Shown one piece after another: positions 16,331 to 25,278 of a DNA stretch of 59,608 nucleotides. Every line of letters begins with the position of its first letter. The stretch's first letter is position 1. The translations under genes and the position numbers were made by a program. The stretch spans positions 1 through 59,608 of the forward strand of contig JANYCF010000125.1 in assembly GCA_025360455.1 (NCBI GenBank). The letters run 5' to 3'. The DNA comes from Opitutaceae bacterium. GTDB taxonomy: Bacteria; Verrucomicrobiota; Verrucomicrobiia; Opitutales; Opitutaceae. Under the pieces are notes generated by a model. That model saw only the letters and a list, made by a program, of their open reading frames with translations. It had not been told where the DNA came from and did no database searches.

Positions 16331-17944
16331 TCAATAAACCTGCTCGTCCAGCAGCTTGAAGAGTTCGGCTTCGGTGATCCGCGTTTGCTTCATGGTGTCG
16401 CGTTCGCGGAGCGTGAAGGTGTCGCCGGGCTTTTCGATGGTGTCGAAATCGATCGTCACGCACCAGGGCGTGCCGGCCTCGTCCTGGCGGCGGTAGCGTT
16501 TGCCGATGGCGCCGCCGTCGTCGTATTGCACGGCGTATTTGCGCTTCAGTTTTGTGTGGAGATCCTTCGCGCGGGCGACGAGCAGCTCCTTGTTTTTCAC
16601 GAGCGGGAGAATGGCGACCTTCACCGGGGCGATGCGCGGCGAGAGGCGGAGCACGGTGCGCTGCTCGGTGTTGCCCTTCTCGTCGGTGACATCTTCGACC
16701 GCGTAAGCGGCGCAGAGCACGGCGAGCAAGATGCGGTCAACGCCCACGGCGGGCTCGATGACGTGCGGGACGAATTTTTTCTTGGTCGCCTCGTCGAACA
16801 TTTCCTGCGGCTTGCCGCTGGCGGTGCCGTGCTGGGTGAGATCGTAGCTGCCACGGGCGGCGATGCCCCACAGCTCCTGCACGCCGAAGGGATATTCGAA
16901 CATGATGTCGGTCGTGCCCTTGGAGTAGAACGCGAGTTTCTCCTTCTTGTGCGCGTAAAGCGAGAGCTTCGCCTCGGGCAGGCCGATGGAGAGGAGCCAC
17001 TGGCGGCACCACTCAATCCATTCCTGGTGGCACTTGGACCAATCGGCGTCCTCGTGGATGAAATATTCCATCTCCATCTGTTCGAACTCGCGGGAGCGGA
17101 AGATGAAGTTGCGCGGCGTGATTTCGTTGCGGAACGACTTGCCGATTTGCGCGATGCCGAAGGGCAGTTTCACGCGCGTGGTGTCGATCACGTTCTTGAA
17201 ATCCACGAACATGCCCTGCGCCGTCTCGGGCCGCAGGTAGGCGACGGACGAGGCGTCGGTCATCGCGCCGACATTCGTCTGGAACATCATGTTGAACGCA
17301 CGCGGGGCGGTCAGGCTGCCGGGCTCGCCAGTGGCGGGAGAGGGGATGAGCGGAATTTCGGCTTCGGTGGCTTCGGTGAATTCGCGCGGGCGAATTTCCA
17401 TCAACTCACCTTGGATCTGTTTCTTTCGTTTTAAGGCTTTTGCGCCCTCAAGAAGCTCTTCGTATGTGCGTTCGTTTTCGAGCGCAGAAACATAACCAAT
17501 AGTCTGATCCTGGGGCTCAATCGCGTTCATCGGCTTAACGACTGGTTGACCATCAACCTTCTCTGTCACCGTACCTTGAAGGAGACTCACCGCGACCATT
17601 ACTTTTACCTCGGCGAACCACAGCTGATCGGCGCGGTAGCGGTTCTTACTCACTTTGCAGTCCACCAGCGGGTCGGAGAAACCGGCGACGTGGCCGGAGG
17701 CTTCCCAGACTTTCGGGTGCATGATGATGGAGGATTCGAGGCCGACGACGTCGTCGCGGCGGCGGACCATGTCGTTCCACCAGCAGTCGCGGATGTTTTT
17801 CTTCAGCTCCGAGCCGAGGGGGCCGTAGTCGAAAAAGCCGTTAAGGCCGCCGTAGATTTCGGAGGACGGATAGATGAAGCCGCGGCGCTTGGCGAGCGAC
17901 ACGATGGCTTCCATGAGGTTGCTGGAATCGGCAGGAGTGGACAT
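16331..17944 (-). CDS. glyS: Glycyl-tRNA synthetase, single-chain dimeric type
   Basis: A 537-residue class II glycyl-tRNA synthetase of the kind shared with eukaryotes and archaea. Motifs seen are RRGFIYPSSEIYGGLNGFFD, DYGPLGSELKKNIRDCWW, LRPETAQGMFVDFKN, motif 2 GKSFRNEITPRNFIFRSREF and motif 3 EPAVGVDRILLAVL; the C-terminal third is the anticodon-binding domain (KVAILPLVKN). Between residues of YRADQLWF and APRAFNMMF lies an insertion of about 110 residues without the Cys pairs seen in many homologues. The start at 17944 follows a C/T-rich leader with no Shine-Dalgarno sequence. Confidence 0.93.
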   Translation of the reverse strand: MSTPADSSNLMEAIVSLAKRRGFIYPSSEIYGGLNGFFDYGPLGSELKKNIRDCWWNDMVRRRDDVVGLESSIIMHPKVWEASGHVAGFSDPLVDCKVSKNRYRADQLWFAEVKVMVAVSLLQGTVTEKVDGQPVVKPMNAIEPQDQTIGYVSALENERTYEELLEGAKALKRKKQIQGELMEIRPREFTEATEAEIPLIPSPATGEPGSLTAPRAFNMMFQTNVGAMTDASSVAYLRPETAQGMFVDFKNVIDTTRVKLPFGIAQIGKSFRNEITPRNFIFRSREFEQMEMEYFIHEDADWSKCHQEWIEWCRQWLLSIGLPEAKLSLYAHKKEKLAFYSKGTTDIMFEYPFGVQELWGIAARGSYDLTQHGTASGKPQEMFDEATKKKFVPHVIEPAVGVDRILLAVLCAAYAVEDVTDEKGNTEQRTVLRLSPRIAPVKVAILPLVKNKELLVARAKDLHTKLKRKYAVQYDDGGAIGKRYRRQDEAGTPWCVTIDFDTIEKPGDTFTLRERDTMKQTRITEAELFKLLDEQVY

Positions 17945-17959
17945 GGGCGGAAGAAAAAA

Positions 17960-17990
17960 CTGAAAGTTGGAAGGACTGAAAGGCTGGGAG
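17960..17990. repeat. C/T-rich short-period leader repeat of glyS
   Basis: On the minus strand this reads CCTTTCAGTCCTTCCAACTT and ends near TTTCAG, about 15 bases before the glyS ATG. It resembles the runs at 2444-2482, 26859-26895 and 58873-58904. Confidence 0.45.
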
Positions 17991-18130
17991 GACAGAGGAT
18001 CGGAATATGCGAGCCGCCGAGTGAAGGGCGCGGGGCGGCGGTGGTCAAGGCCGCGTCGAGCAAAACCAAAACTCTTGCTCTGGTGGGTCGGTCTCAGCAG
18101 GTTGACGCGCATTGTGTTGAGTTTACCCCT

Positions 18131-19258
18131 ATGCTTATGAAGCTATTGTCTTTCTCTCCCCGGGTTTTGTTAGCCTTGGTTGGCCTATTCACGGCGACGG
18201 TTGCGATTTTCGCGGCAGAGCCGAAGCAAGCTGATCCGGATAATGGGCCGGTTACGCCGCCTAAGGTACTCAAACGTGAGCCGCCGAAGTATCCCTATAA
18301 CATGCGGAATGCAGGTTTGATTGGTAATGTGACGATCGAATTTATTATCGATGAGCAAGGGCGGGTGATAAATCCGTTTGTCGTCGATTCGAATAATCCA
18401 TGGTTTGAGCGACCAGCGATTGAAGCGATCCTGCTCTGGAAATATATACCGGCGCATAAAAACGGACATGCTATTAAAACTCGGGCGCAGCTACCCATTC
18501 GGTTTGATCTCGTTAATGAAGGACGCGAACTATGGCAGCCGACCAAAGGCAAGGATCACGCCAAATTGCCGCTGGAAATTCGTTGGGATAAATGTCCGGA
18601 ACCGATCCAATCCACTTATCCGATTTATCCCGCCGAAGCCTTGGTGGCGGGAAAAAAAGGGCACGCGGTGGTGCGTTATTTGGTGAATTCACAGGGTCGA
18701 ATTGAGACGGCGATGGTGATTGAGGCCAGTGCTCCGGAATTTGGCGGAGCGGCAATGGCCTCGGTTGATGCTTGGCGCTTCAAACCGGCGACCCGGGCAA
18801 AAGAGCCGTGCGCGGCACTCGTTCAGATGGATTATGATTTTATTCCCACGGGAGATGCCAGTGTGCCGATCACCTCCGGGCTCCGCGACGTCGTGCGTGA
18901 ATTAGGCCGCAAAGAACCGCGCATCGAGGAGCTGGCTAAGTTGGACGTCGTGCCGAAAGCATTGTCTCGGCGCCCGCCGGTTTACCCGAGCTCCTTGCGC
19001 AAAGCCGGCCAGCCGGGCGAAGCGCTCATCGAATTCTGTATCGACGAGAACGGCGACGCTCAGCTCCCGCGCATCGTGTCGGCCTCGGCCCCGGAGTTCG
19101 GTTACTCCGCAGCCCAAGCGGTTTCGACGTGGCGTTTTGAGCCGCCGCTCAAGAATGGCAAACCGGTGATCGCCCGGGTTCAGATCCCGGTTGCGTTTAA
19201 ATCGAATGAAAATCCGAAAGAAGAAAAAGTGCCGGCGGCCAAGGAGCAGCAGCCATGA
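18131..19258 (+). CDS. Exported protein of three TonB C-terminal domains
   Basis: A 375-residue protein with a signal peptide (MLMKLLSFSPRVLLALVGLF, cleavage near IFAAEP) and three TonB_C units, each with YP near its start, G-x-V/A-x-x-x-x-x-I-x-x-x-G-R/D, and W-x-F/Y-x-P near its end: about residues 55-135 (WKYIPA), 155-240 (WRFKPA) and 280-360 (WRFEPP). There is no proline-rich spacer and no ExbB/ExbD nearby, so it is not a normal energy-transducing TonB. The stop overlaps the next gene's start (ATGA). Its role is unknown; binding of TonB-box-like peptides or peptidoglycan in the periplasm is a guess. Confidence 0.85.
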   Translation: MLMKLLSFSPRVLLALVGLFTATVAIFAAEPKQADPDNGPVTPPKVLKREPPKYPYNMRNAGLIGNVTIEFIIDEQGRVINPFVVDSNNPWFERPAIEAILLWKYIPAHKNGHAIKTRAQLPIRFDLVNEGRELWQPTKGKDHAKLPLEIRWDKCPEPIQSTYPIYPAEALVAGKKGHAVVRYLVNSQGRIETAMVIEASAPEFGGAAMASVDAWRFKPATRAKEPCAALVQMDYDFIPTGDASVPITSGLRDVVRELGRKEPRIEELAKLDVVPKALSRRPPVYPSSLRKAGQPGEALIEFCIDENGDAQLPRIVSASAPEFGYSAAQAVSTWRFEPPLKNGKPVIARVQIPVAFKSNENPKEEKVPAAKEQQP

Positions 19259-20628
19259 TCGGACGGTATTTCCATGGCGGGAGCGCAGTCGCTATCTTCC
19301 TTGGTGCGTTTGGAGCAGTCACTCTGTCTGCGCAACAGGTGCCTGCGCCCGTGCAGGTCGATTTTGCCGACGCGAGTTTGCGCGATTGGGTGCAGCCGGA
19401 CTATCCGGAGGCGGCAAAAAAAGCGAAACGGGAGGGAAATCTGACGGTGGATTTCGTGGTTGAGCTGGATGGCCGGGTCTCGCGGGCCGAAGTGAGTGAT
19501 TCGACCGATGCGGTTTTTAATGAGGCGGCTCTGGCCGCCGTGCGGCGTTGGACTTTCAGCCCGGCGTTGGAAAATACCAAACCGGTGGCCAGTGGTATGA
19601 CGGTGCCGATTGAATTTCGGCTGAGTCAATTGAAGCAGAAATATGTACCTGTTTCGCCGCGGGTGGATCTTTTGCCGAAGGGCCTAAAAGTCACGCCGGC
19701 AACATTCAAAAATGCGCCTGATCCCGAGTACCCCGCCGAATTGGATGAGCAAAAACTTCCGGGTGAAGTGCAGATAGAGTTTACCGTCGATGCGGAGGGC
19801 ATGCCCCGAACACCACGGGTACTGTGGGCTTCGCATGCCGCCTTTGTTGAGTCGGCTTTGCGGGCGTTGGCAAAATCTCAATTCGAACCGGCCCGACAGG
19901 GACCGTTGGCCAAAGCGATGGTGATGCAATACCCGGTGGTGTTTGATTATATCGGTGTCAAGCGGGCCGAAATTCTCACCGCCAACCACCTTACCCGGGT
20001 CAATTTATCCAGCGACGAAGCCATGCCGATGCCCTTTGTTTTGGTGGATCCGGTTTTTCCTCGGGAACACTTCTTGGCGGGCGAAAGCGGTGAAGCCATC
20101 GTCGAATTTTCCCTGACCGAGAAAGGGCGGACCACGGCAGTGACGGTTGTGTCAGCCAGTGCGCCGGAGTATGGCGCCGCTTTGTTGGCCGCCGTCCAAG
20201 CCTGGGGCTTTAAGCCGGCCTCAATTGATGGGGGCTTCGGGGCGGATCGGTTGCGGGTGACGTATGCATTTTCCCCTCCCTCAGGCGGGGTGGTGGTACG
20301 ATTGGCCGCGAGTTTGCGGCCGGGTGGTGCCGGCATCGGTGGGCCGGCCGGGCTCGACCAAAAATTGAAACCCATGTGGCGTGGCTTTCCCGTTTATCCG
20401 GCGGCTTTGCGCGAGGAGCAACTCAAGGGGACGGCGGAGATCGAATTCATCATCGATCACGATGGCCGGGTCCGTTTGCCCCGGGTGGTTTCGGCGACGC
20501 GCGATGAGTTTGGCTGGGCCGCTGCCACCGCTATCAGCCAGTGGGTGTTCGAACCGCCCATGCGCAAGGGGGAACCGGTCGATATCATGGTGACCATTCC
20601 GGTTAGCTTTGTCCCGCCCAAGCTATAA
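19255..20628 (+). CDS. Exported protein of four TonB C-terminal domains
   Basis: A 457-residue protein with an N-terminal hydrophobic export signal (AVAIFLGAFGAVTLSAQQ) and four TonB_C units. Their starts are DYPEAAKKAKREGNLTV, EYPAELDEQKLPGEVQI, VFPREHFLAGESGEAIV and VYPAALREEQLKGTAEI; the W-x-F-x-P ending is WTFSPA, SQFEPA (Trp lost), WGFKPA and WVFEPP. It starts inside the stop of the preceding gene, so both are made together. No membrane anchor follows the signal. Function not known; it is clearly related to the genes on both sides. Confidence 0.85.
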   Translation: MIGRYFHGGSAVAIFLGAFGAVTLSAQQVPAPVQVDFADASLRDWVQPDYPEAAKKAKREGNLTVDFVVELDGRVSRAEVSDSTDAVFNEAALAAVRRWTFSPALENTKPVASGMTVPIEFRLSQLKQKYVPVSPRVDLLPKGLKVTPATFKNAPDPEYPAELDEQKLPGEVQIEFTVDAEGMPRTPRVLWASHAAFVESALRALAKSQFEPARQGPLAKAMVMQYPVVFDYIGVKRAEILTANHLTRVNLSSDEAMPMPFVLVDPVFPREHFLAGESGEAIVEFSLTEKGRTTAVTVVSASAPEYGAALLAAVQAWGFKPASIDGGFGADRLRVTYAFSPPSGGVVVRLAASLRPGGAGIGGPAGLDQKLKPMWRGFPVYPAALREEQLKGTAEIEFIIDHDGRVRLPRVVSATRDEFGWAAATAISQWVFEPPMRKGEPVDIMVTIPVSFVPPKL

Positions 20629-20756
20629 CGTTCGTGCGGAAGCTCGACCTAATTTATGATGGGCAACTGCAGATGGATTCCATAATTACCATCCGGGCGA
20701 AAACTATGGATTTGCCTTCGGCACCCGGGGGCGTTTTTGCTGTCGGCTTACTTTCT

Positions 20757-21527
20757 ATGAATATCCGCCGTCTTACCTTGTCCTGCTTCGCTTTGTTCCT
20801 CGGTCTCAGCCAGCATTTGATTGCGACTGAGGCTGCTCCCGCTGCTGCGGTTAAGCCGGGCTATAACGTGACGGTCGATGTCTTGATCGACGAGAACGGT
20901 AGGGCGGAGGAAGTGAAATTGGCCGGGAGCGATGATCCTACCGGTGACCATATTTTGGAACAGCTTGCGCTCAACCTGGCCGCGAATGTCAAACAGCAGC
21001 CTAAGTTAAAGGAGGGTAAGCCGGTGAAGTTTACGGCACGGGTGCCTTTTAATTTTCCAGTCGAAGGGGACGAAGGTCCTGCGGCGAATAATGCGCCCAA
21101 ACCGGCGATTCACTCCGCTGCGCAGCCGATTTTCCCGGAAAGTCTGGCGGCCAAAAATGAAAATGGCGGCGCCATTCTCGAATTAGTCATCGGTTCTTTT
21201 GGTAATGTAGAAAGCGTGAAATTACTCCGTTCTTCGCATAAAGAATATGCTGAGGCCGCTGTGGCCGCCGTTAAAACCTGGATTTTTGCTCCGGCACAAA
21301 AAGATGGAGTTCCGGTTGAGTGCCGCTGGCGGATTGCCGTGGCTTTTTCGGCCGATGGTAAGGACGTGGAGTGGACGTGGCGGACGGCTCCTCGTCCCAG
21401 CCTTGGGGCCTACACGGTGGTTCGGCCAAAGCTACCTCCGGCAGAGGCCGTGACCGCGCCATCAGGTCCGAAATTACCGGCAGAAACTTCGCCCGTATTT
21501 AATCTGCCAACTGCTCCGGCGAAGTAA
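20757..21527 (+). CDS. Exported protein of two TonB C-terminal domains
   Basis: A 256-residue protein with a signal peptide (MNIRRLTLSCFALFLGLSQH, cleavage near ATEAAP). The first TonB_C unit is degenerate (NVTVDVLIDENGRAEEVKLA, no W-F-P ending), the second is typical (IFPESLAAKNENGGAILELV to WIFAPAQ). The C-terminal 40 residues are rich in Pro and Ala. The start at 20757 gives the signal peptide directly; an upstream in-frame start at 20634 adds an unlikely extension. It completes a three-gene run of TonB_C repeat proteins. Confidence 0.8.
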   Translation: MNIRRLTLSCFALFLGLSQHLIATEAAPAAAVKPGYNVTVDVLIDENGRAEEVKLAGSDDPTGDHILEQLALNLAANVKQQPKLKEGKPVKFTARVPFNFPVEGDEGPAANNAPKPAIHSAAQPIFPESLAAKNENGGAILELVIGSFGNVESVKLLRSSHKEYAEAAVAAVKTWIFAPAQKDGVPVECRWRIAVAFSADGKDVEWTWRTAPRPSLGAYTVVRPKLPPAEAVTAPSGPKLPAETSPVFNLPTAPAK

Positions 21528-21601
21528 GCGTTCGGCTCTTGCCCGGCCGCCCCACTTCGCGCTTGCGAGCCCGGCAGGGCGGGTAACGGTAATATTCCGC
21601 C

Positions 21602-22066
21602 ATGAAAGCCGCCTTCACTCCCAAGGAATATCGTCATCTTCTCGAACTCGTGCATCTCGGCATGTGGGCCGTGACGGCTTATCAAGGCGAGGACACGACG
21701 GTGGCCAAGCGTTACTACGCGCTCGATCAGCGCCTGATGGAATTGGCCGCGGAGTTCGGTTGTGCGGATTTGGTGGAGCGCCGCCCCGATGGCACGCTGC
21801 AACCTGCGCCGAAACTGGCCGAGGATGAACGCGTGCGCGAATTACAGAGTGAATTTCAAAATGATGTTTTCTGGCACGAGCTGGTGAACCGCATGGCTGA
21901 TCGCGATTTGGCCGGGGAACAAACCCGGCGCGCCATGGACACCCCGGGGGTCGAACCTCCACCCTCCACCGACGAGCGCCTCAAGAAACTGGAGGAACGC
22001 TATTGGCAGGAGTTCGAGAAAAACGATCTGGCCAATGTGGTGGTGCTGCGTGGCGGCCGGGGTTAA
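21602..22066 (+). CDS. Unrecognised acidic helical protein
   Basis: A 154-residue soluble protein starting MKAAFTPKEYRHLLELVHLG. It is rich in Glu, Asp, Arg and aromatic residues and is predicted by eye to be mainly helical, with a charged C-terminal helix (DERLKKLEERYWQEFEKNDL). I do not recognise the family. It is not overlapped by a better frame, and codon use fits the genome, so it is probably real. It lies about 160 bases before the ABC transporter gene and could share no function with it. Confidence 0.6.
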   Translation: MKAAFTPKEYRHLLELVHLGMWAVTAYQGEDTTVAKRYYALDQRLMELAAEFGCADLVERRPDGTLQPAPKLAEDERVRELQSEFQNDVFWHELVNRMADRDLAGEQTRRAMDTPGVEPPPSTDERLKKLEERYWQEFEKNDLANVVVLRGGRG

Positions 22067-22181
22067 TGAGAGTCGAAGTCCTGCCATCGAACATCGTCCT
22101 TGTGCACGCATTCGTGCGACGAAAGCCGTGGATTTTGCTCAAAATACCGACTCAGCCGGCATGCGAACTGCTATCTGTAGG

Positions 22182-22209
22182 CGTAACACCTTCTATCCAA
22201 ATCGTAACA
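22182..22209 (+). promoter_or_regulatory. CGTAACA-N14-CGTAACA direct repeat before transporter gene
   Basis: CGTAACA occurs at 22182-22188 and 22203-22209, a 21-base pitch or two helix turns, ending 14 bases before the ATG at 22224. The same pair with the same pitch lies before the gene at 25997. It is a likely operator or activator site shared by the two transcription units. Confidence 0.6.
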
Positions 22210-22223
22210 ATCCCAACCCTCCC

Positions 22224-23219
22224 ATGAACCTGCTCCGTCGCCTCTCCTGCCTTGCACTTCTTACCCTGGTTGCTGTGCCCCAAGTTTTGACCGCCGCTCC
22301 GCTAAAAATCGCTTACAGCGATTGGCCGGGTTGGGTCGCTTGGGAAGTCGCCATCCAGAAAGGCTGGATCAAGCAGGCGGGCGTGGATGCGGAATTTCTC
22401 TGGTTTGAATATGGTCCTTCGATGACGGCCTTTGCCGAGGGTAAGGTTGACGCCGTGATGGTCACCAATGGCGACGCGCTCGTCACGGGCGCTACCGGCA
22501 CGAAGAACGTGATCATCATGCTCACCGATTACAGCAATGGTAACGATATGATCATTGCCCAGCCGGGCATCAAATCGGTGAAGGATCTCAAGGGTAAGAA
22601 AATCGGTCTCGAAGTTGGCTTGGTTGAACATCTCATGTTGCTCAACGCTCTGAAGAAAGCCGGCCTATCCGAGGCGGATGTCACCATTGTCAAAACCACT
22701 ACAGATCAAACGCCCCAAGTTCTCGCTTCCGGCCAAGTCGATGCGATCGCTGCGTGGCAGCCCAATGCCGGACAGGCGCTCAAAGCCGTCGCCGGTTCGA
22801 CCGCTATCTACTCCAGCGCCGATGAGCCTGGGCTGATCTACGACACCATCGCTGTTTCGCCCCAAAGCCTCGCGCAGAACCGCGCCGACTGGGTTAAATT
22901 GGTTTCTCTCTGGAATCGCGTGCTCGGCTATATTAATAATCCCGAGACCAAGGCCGACGCCTTGAAGATCATGGCGGCCCGCACCGGCTCAACCCCGGAA
23001 GATTACGCGGCCTTCATCAGTGGCACCCGCTTCCTCTCGCTCACCGATAGCGCCAAAGTCATTGCGAGCAAATCAGCCGGCTTCGGTTCCCTGAGCGCTT
23101 CCACGGAATTTGCCAATGAGTTTAACGTCAAGAATGCGGTCTATAAAGACTCGCAGGATGTCGCTTCCTACATCGACGCGAAGCTGACGACTGAGGCGCT
23201 CGCACTCGCGAATAAGTAA
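22224..23219 (+). CDS. ABC transporter substrate-binding protein (urea/guanidine cluster type)
   Basis: A 331-residue periplasmic binding protein of the NrtA/SsuA/TauA group. A signal peptide (MNLLRRLSCLALLTLVAVPQ, cleavage near VLTAAPLK) is followed by LKIAYSDWPGWVAWEVAIQK, typical of the binding proteins encoded with urea carboxylases, and by VKDLKGKKIGLEVGLVEHLM. Its permease and ATPase follow at once. Substrate by context is guanidine, urea or a related cation. The start at 22224 is preceded by CCCTCCC and no Shine-Dalgarno sequence. Confidence 0.88.
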   Translation: MNLLRRLSCLALLTLVAVPQVLTAAPLKIAYSDWPGWVAWEVAIQKGWIKQAGVDAEFLWFEYGPSMTAFAEGKVDAVMVTNGDALVTGATGTKNVIIMLTDYSNGNDMIIAQPGIKSVKDLKGKKIGLEVGLVEHLMLLNALKKAGLSEADVTIVKTTTDQTPQVLASGQVDAIAAWQPNAGQALKAVAGSTAIYSSADEPGLIYDTIAVSPQSLAQNRADWVKLVSLWNRVLGYINNPETKADALKIMAARTGSTPEDYAAFISGTRFLSLTDSAKVIASKSAGFGSLSASTEFANEFNVKNAVYKDSQDVASYIDAKLTTEALALANK

Positions 23220-23241
23220 ATTCTCGTCTGTCGGTGCTGTC

Positions 23242-24273
23242 GTGGTACCGTTCCTCGCCATGCTTCCCTCTCGCTGGCTTGTCGTAGGCCAAGAGCCGAC
23301 GTCGAGCGTTCGGCTCACGCTGACGATGCTGTCCTTCTTGCTGCCCTTGGCGGTTTGGGCGCTCGTCAGCTATGTGCCGTGGATCTGGCATCCGCTCGTG
23401 CGGGTGTCGGCCGTGGGTGATGTGGCGTGGTTCAAACCCGGACTGCTCGTCGAGCGCGCCGTCTTCACCGCGGAAAATGCCAAGGCGATTATCGCCGGCG
23501 GACGCGCGGCCGAAGGCACTCCGGCCAACCCGGTATTTCTGCCCGCGCCGCATAAAGTTCTCCTGGCCTTCTATAGCGCATTTCAAACCAAGCCGGTGCT
23601 GCGCGGTGATCTATGGCTGCACGAGAGCCTGCTGTTGAGTATCAAAACAATTCTCGTGGGTTTTTTGTTCTCCTCGCTGCTCGGCGTGCCGATCGGAATT
23701 TTATGCGGTGCCTATCCGCCGATCACGCGGTTGACCGAGCCGGTGATCGACTTTGTGCGCTACATGCCCGCGCCGGCCTTCGGCGCGCTGGCCGTGGCCG
23801 TGCTGGGCATCTTCGACGCCCCCAAGGTCGCCATCATCGTCATCGGCACATTTTTTCAACAGGTACTTGTGATCGCCAACACCGTCCGTCGCCACGATCC
23901 GGCATTGGTCGAGGCGGCGCAGACCCTCGGGGCGAATCGCTGGCAGCTGTTGCGCCGCGTCATCATCCCGAGTTGTCTCGTGGATCTCTACAATGACCAA
24001 CGCATTTTGCTCGGCTGGGCGTGGACGTACCTGATTGTCGCTGAAGTCGTGGGTGTGAGCAGCGGAATTACATTTTTCATCAATCAACAGGCCAAGTACC
24101 GGAATTTCGAAAACGTCTACGCCGCCATCATCATGATCGGCCTCATCGGCCTCCTGACCGATCAAGGTCTGGCTTTCATCGGCCGCCGTCTTTTCCCCTG
24201 GCAGCTCCGCCCGCCCAGTCGCGTGGGGGCATTCTTGCGCTGGCTTTTTCCCGTGAAGTTAATCGAAGCATGA
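23242..24273 (+). CDS. ABC transporter permease (urea/guanidine cluster type)
   Basis: A 343-residue permease with about six or seven membrane segments. The EAA loop that contacts the ATPase reads [20 protein letters not shown] near residue 228. A long periplasmic stretch after the first membrane segment (residues about 50-125) is typical of the permease found beside urea carboxylase genes. Its stop overlaps the ATPase start (ATGA). A start at 23260 (MLPSRW) would shorten it by six residues. Confidence 0.88.
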   Translation: MVPFLAMLPSRWLVVGQEPTSSVRLTLTMLSFLLPLAVWALVSYVPWIWHPLVRVSAVGDVAWFKPGLLVERAVFTAENAKAIIAGGRAAEGTPANPVFLPAPHKVLLAFYSAFQTKPVLRGDLWLHESLLLSIKTILVGFLFSSLLGVPIGILCGAYPPITRLTEPVIDFVRYMPAPAFGALAVAVLGIFDAPKVAIIVIGTFFQQVLVIANTVRRHDPALVEAAQTLGANRWQLLRRVIIPSCLVDLYNDQRILLGWAWTYLIVAEVVGVSSGITFFINQQAKYRNFENVYAAIIMIGLIGLLTDQGLAFIGRRLFPWQLRPPSRVGAFLRWLFPVKLIEA

Positions 24274-25169
24274 ACTCCTCCGCCCCTTCCGCCGACTACC
24301 TGCGGCAAGCTCCGGCCGTGACCGAGCGTTTCCAGCGACTCAAGGAACGCCCGGTCGTGCTGGAGATCGACCGTCTCGGACGCCAATTTGCCGGCAAGAA
24401 CGGCCCTGTCGTCGCGCTGAAGAATATCTCCCTGAAAATTCATCGGCGCGAATTGGTGTGTGTGATCGGGCCCTCCGGTTGTGGCAAATCCACGCTGATC
24501 CGCATCATCGCCGGACTCGATGCACCCACCGGCGGCCGTATGCTCGTTGATGGCAAGGAATCACGCGGTCCCTCGCCCGAGCGTGGGATGGTTTTTCAAG
24601 GCTACACCCTCTTCCCCTGGTTGACCGTAAAGCAGAATGTCATGTTCGGTTTGGAAATGGGCGGCATGAGTCAAAATGCGGCGGAAGGGAAATCACTCGA
24701 GTGGCTCAAACTTGTCGGTCTCACCCAATTCGAGGAGTCCTATCCCGCGCAACTTTCCGGCGGCATGAAACAACGCGTCGCTATCGCCCGCGCCCTCGCG
24801 CCCAACCCGCGCGTGCTGCTCATGGACGAACCCTTCGGCGCGCTCGATGCCCAGACCCGCGCGCAAATGCAGGCGCACCTCCTCGAAATCTGGCGCAACG
24901 TCGATGTCACCATCCTCTTTATCACGCACGATCTGGATGAAGCCATCTACCTCGCCGACCGCATTCTCGTGCTCAAAGCCCATCCGGGCGAAGTGCAGGA
25001 AGTGATCGAAGTCTCCGTCCCGCGTCCACGTCGCGCCGACCAGTTCAACTCCCCGGAATTCCTGGCTACCAAGCGCCGCTTGGAAGAACTCATCCATCCG
25101 CGAATCGATGTCGCCGTGGAAAAATTGCCCATCGTCCGGCTGACCCCGGTGGGCGACGACGTCGAATGA
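24270..25169 (+). CDS. ABC transporter ATPase (urea/guanidine cluster type)
   Basis: A 299-residue ATPase of the nitrate/sulfonate/taurine group. Walker [11 protein letters not shown]-loop [11 protein letters not shown], signature [15 protein letters not shown], Walker [13 protein letters not shown] and the switch His in FITHDLDEA are all intact. About 35 residues precede the usual start of the domain. It completes a three-component importer with the two genes before it and is translationally coupled to the permease. Confidence 0.9.
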   Translation: MNSSAPSADYLRQAPAVTERFQRLKERPVVLEIDRLGRQFAGKNGPVVALKNISLKIHRRELVCVIGPSGCGKSTLIRIIAGLDAPTGGRMLVDGKESRGPSPERGMVFQGYTLFPWLTVKQNVMFGLEMGGMSQNAAEGKSLEWLKLVGLTQFEESYPAQLSGGMKQRVAIARALAPNPRVLLMDEPFGALDAQTRAQMQAHLLEIWRNVDVTILFITHDLDEAIYLADRILVLKAHPGEVQEVIEVSVPRPRRADQFNSPEFLATKRRLEELIHPRIDVAVEKLPIVRLTPVGDDVE

Positions 25170-25202
25170 CCAAGTCCATCGCATTTTTGCGCTTAATCCG
25201 TG

Positions 25203-25249
25203 TAAGTGGCGCGCTTGGCGCGCTACGGAGCGAGGCAAGCGCGCCACCC
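25203..25249. repeat. Palindromic repeat, family J (AGTGGCGCGCTTGGCGCGC)
   Basis: Arms AGTGGCGCGCTTG and CAAGCGCGCCAC surround GCGCGCTACGGAGCGAGG. It lies between the ATPase gene and the NikR-like gene. A relative with other inner bases is at 43407-43456. Confidence 0.6.
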
Positions 25250-25278
25250 ATCCCATCCGGCCCCAGAAAAATTCGCCC

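Noticed and set aside
18131-21527. A normal TonB energy-transducing system
   Set aside because: No ExbB or ExbD, no anchored N-terminal rod and no proline-rich region are present.
22066-22223. Guanidine riboswitch before the transporter gene
   Set aside because: I looked for ykkC-type conserved words and for the paired ACGR loops of mini-ykkC and saw neither. A covariance-model search would be needed to be sure.
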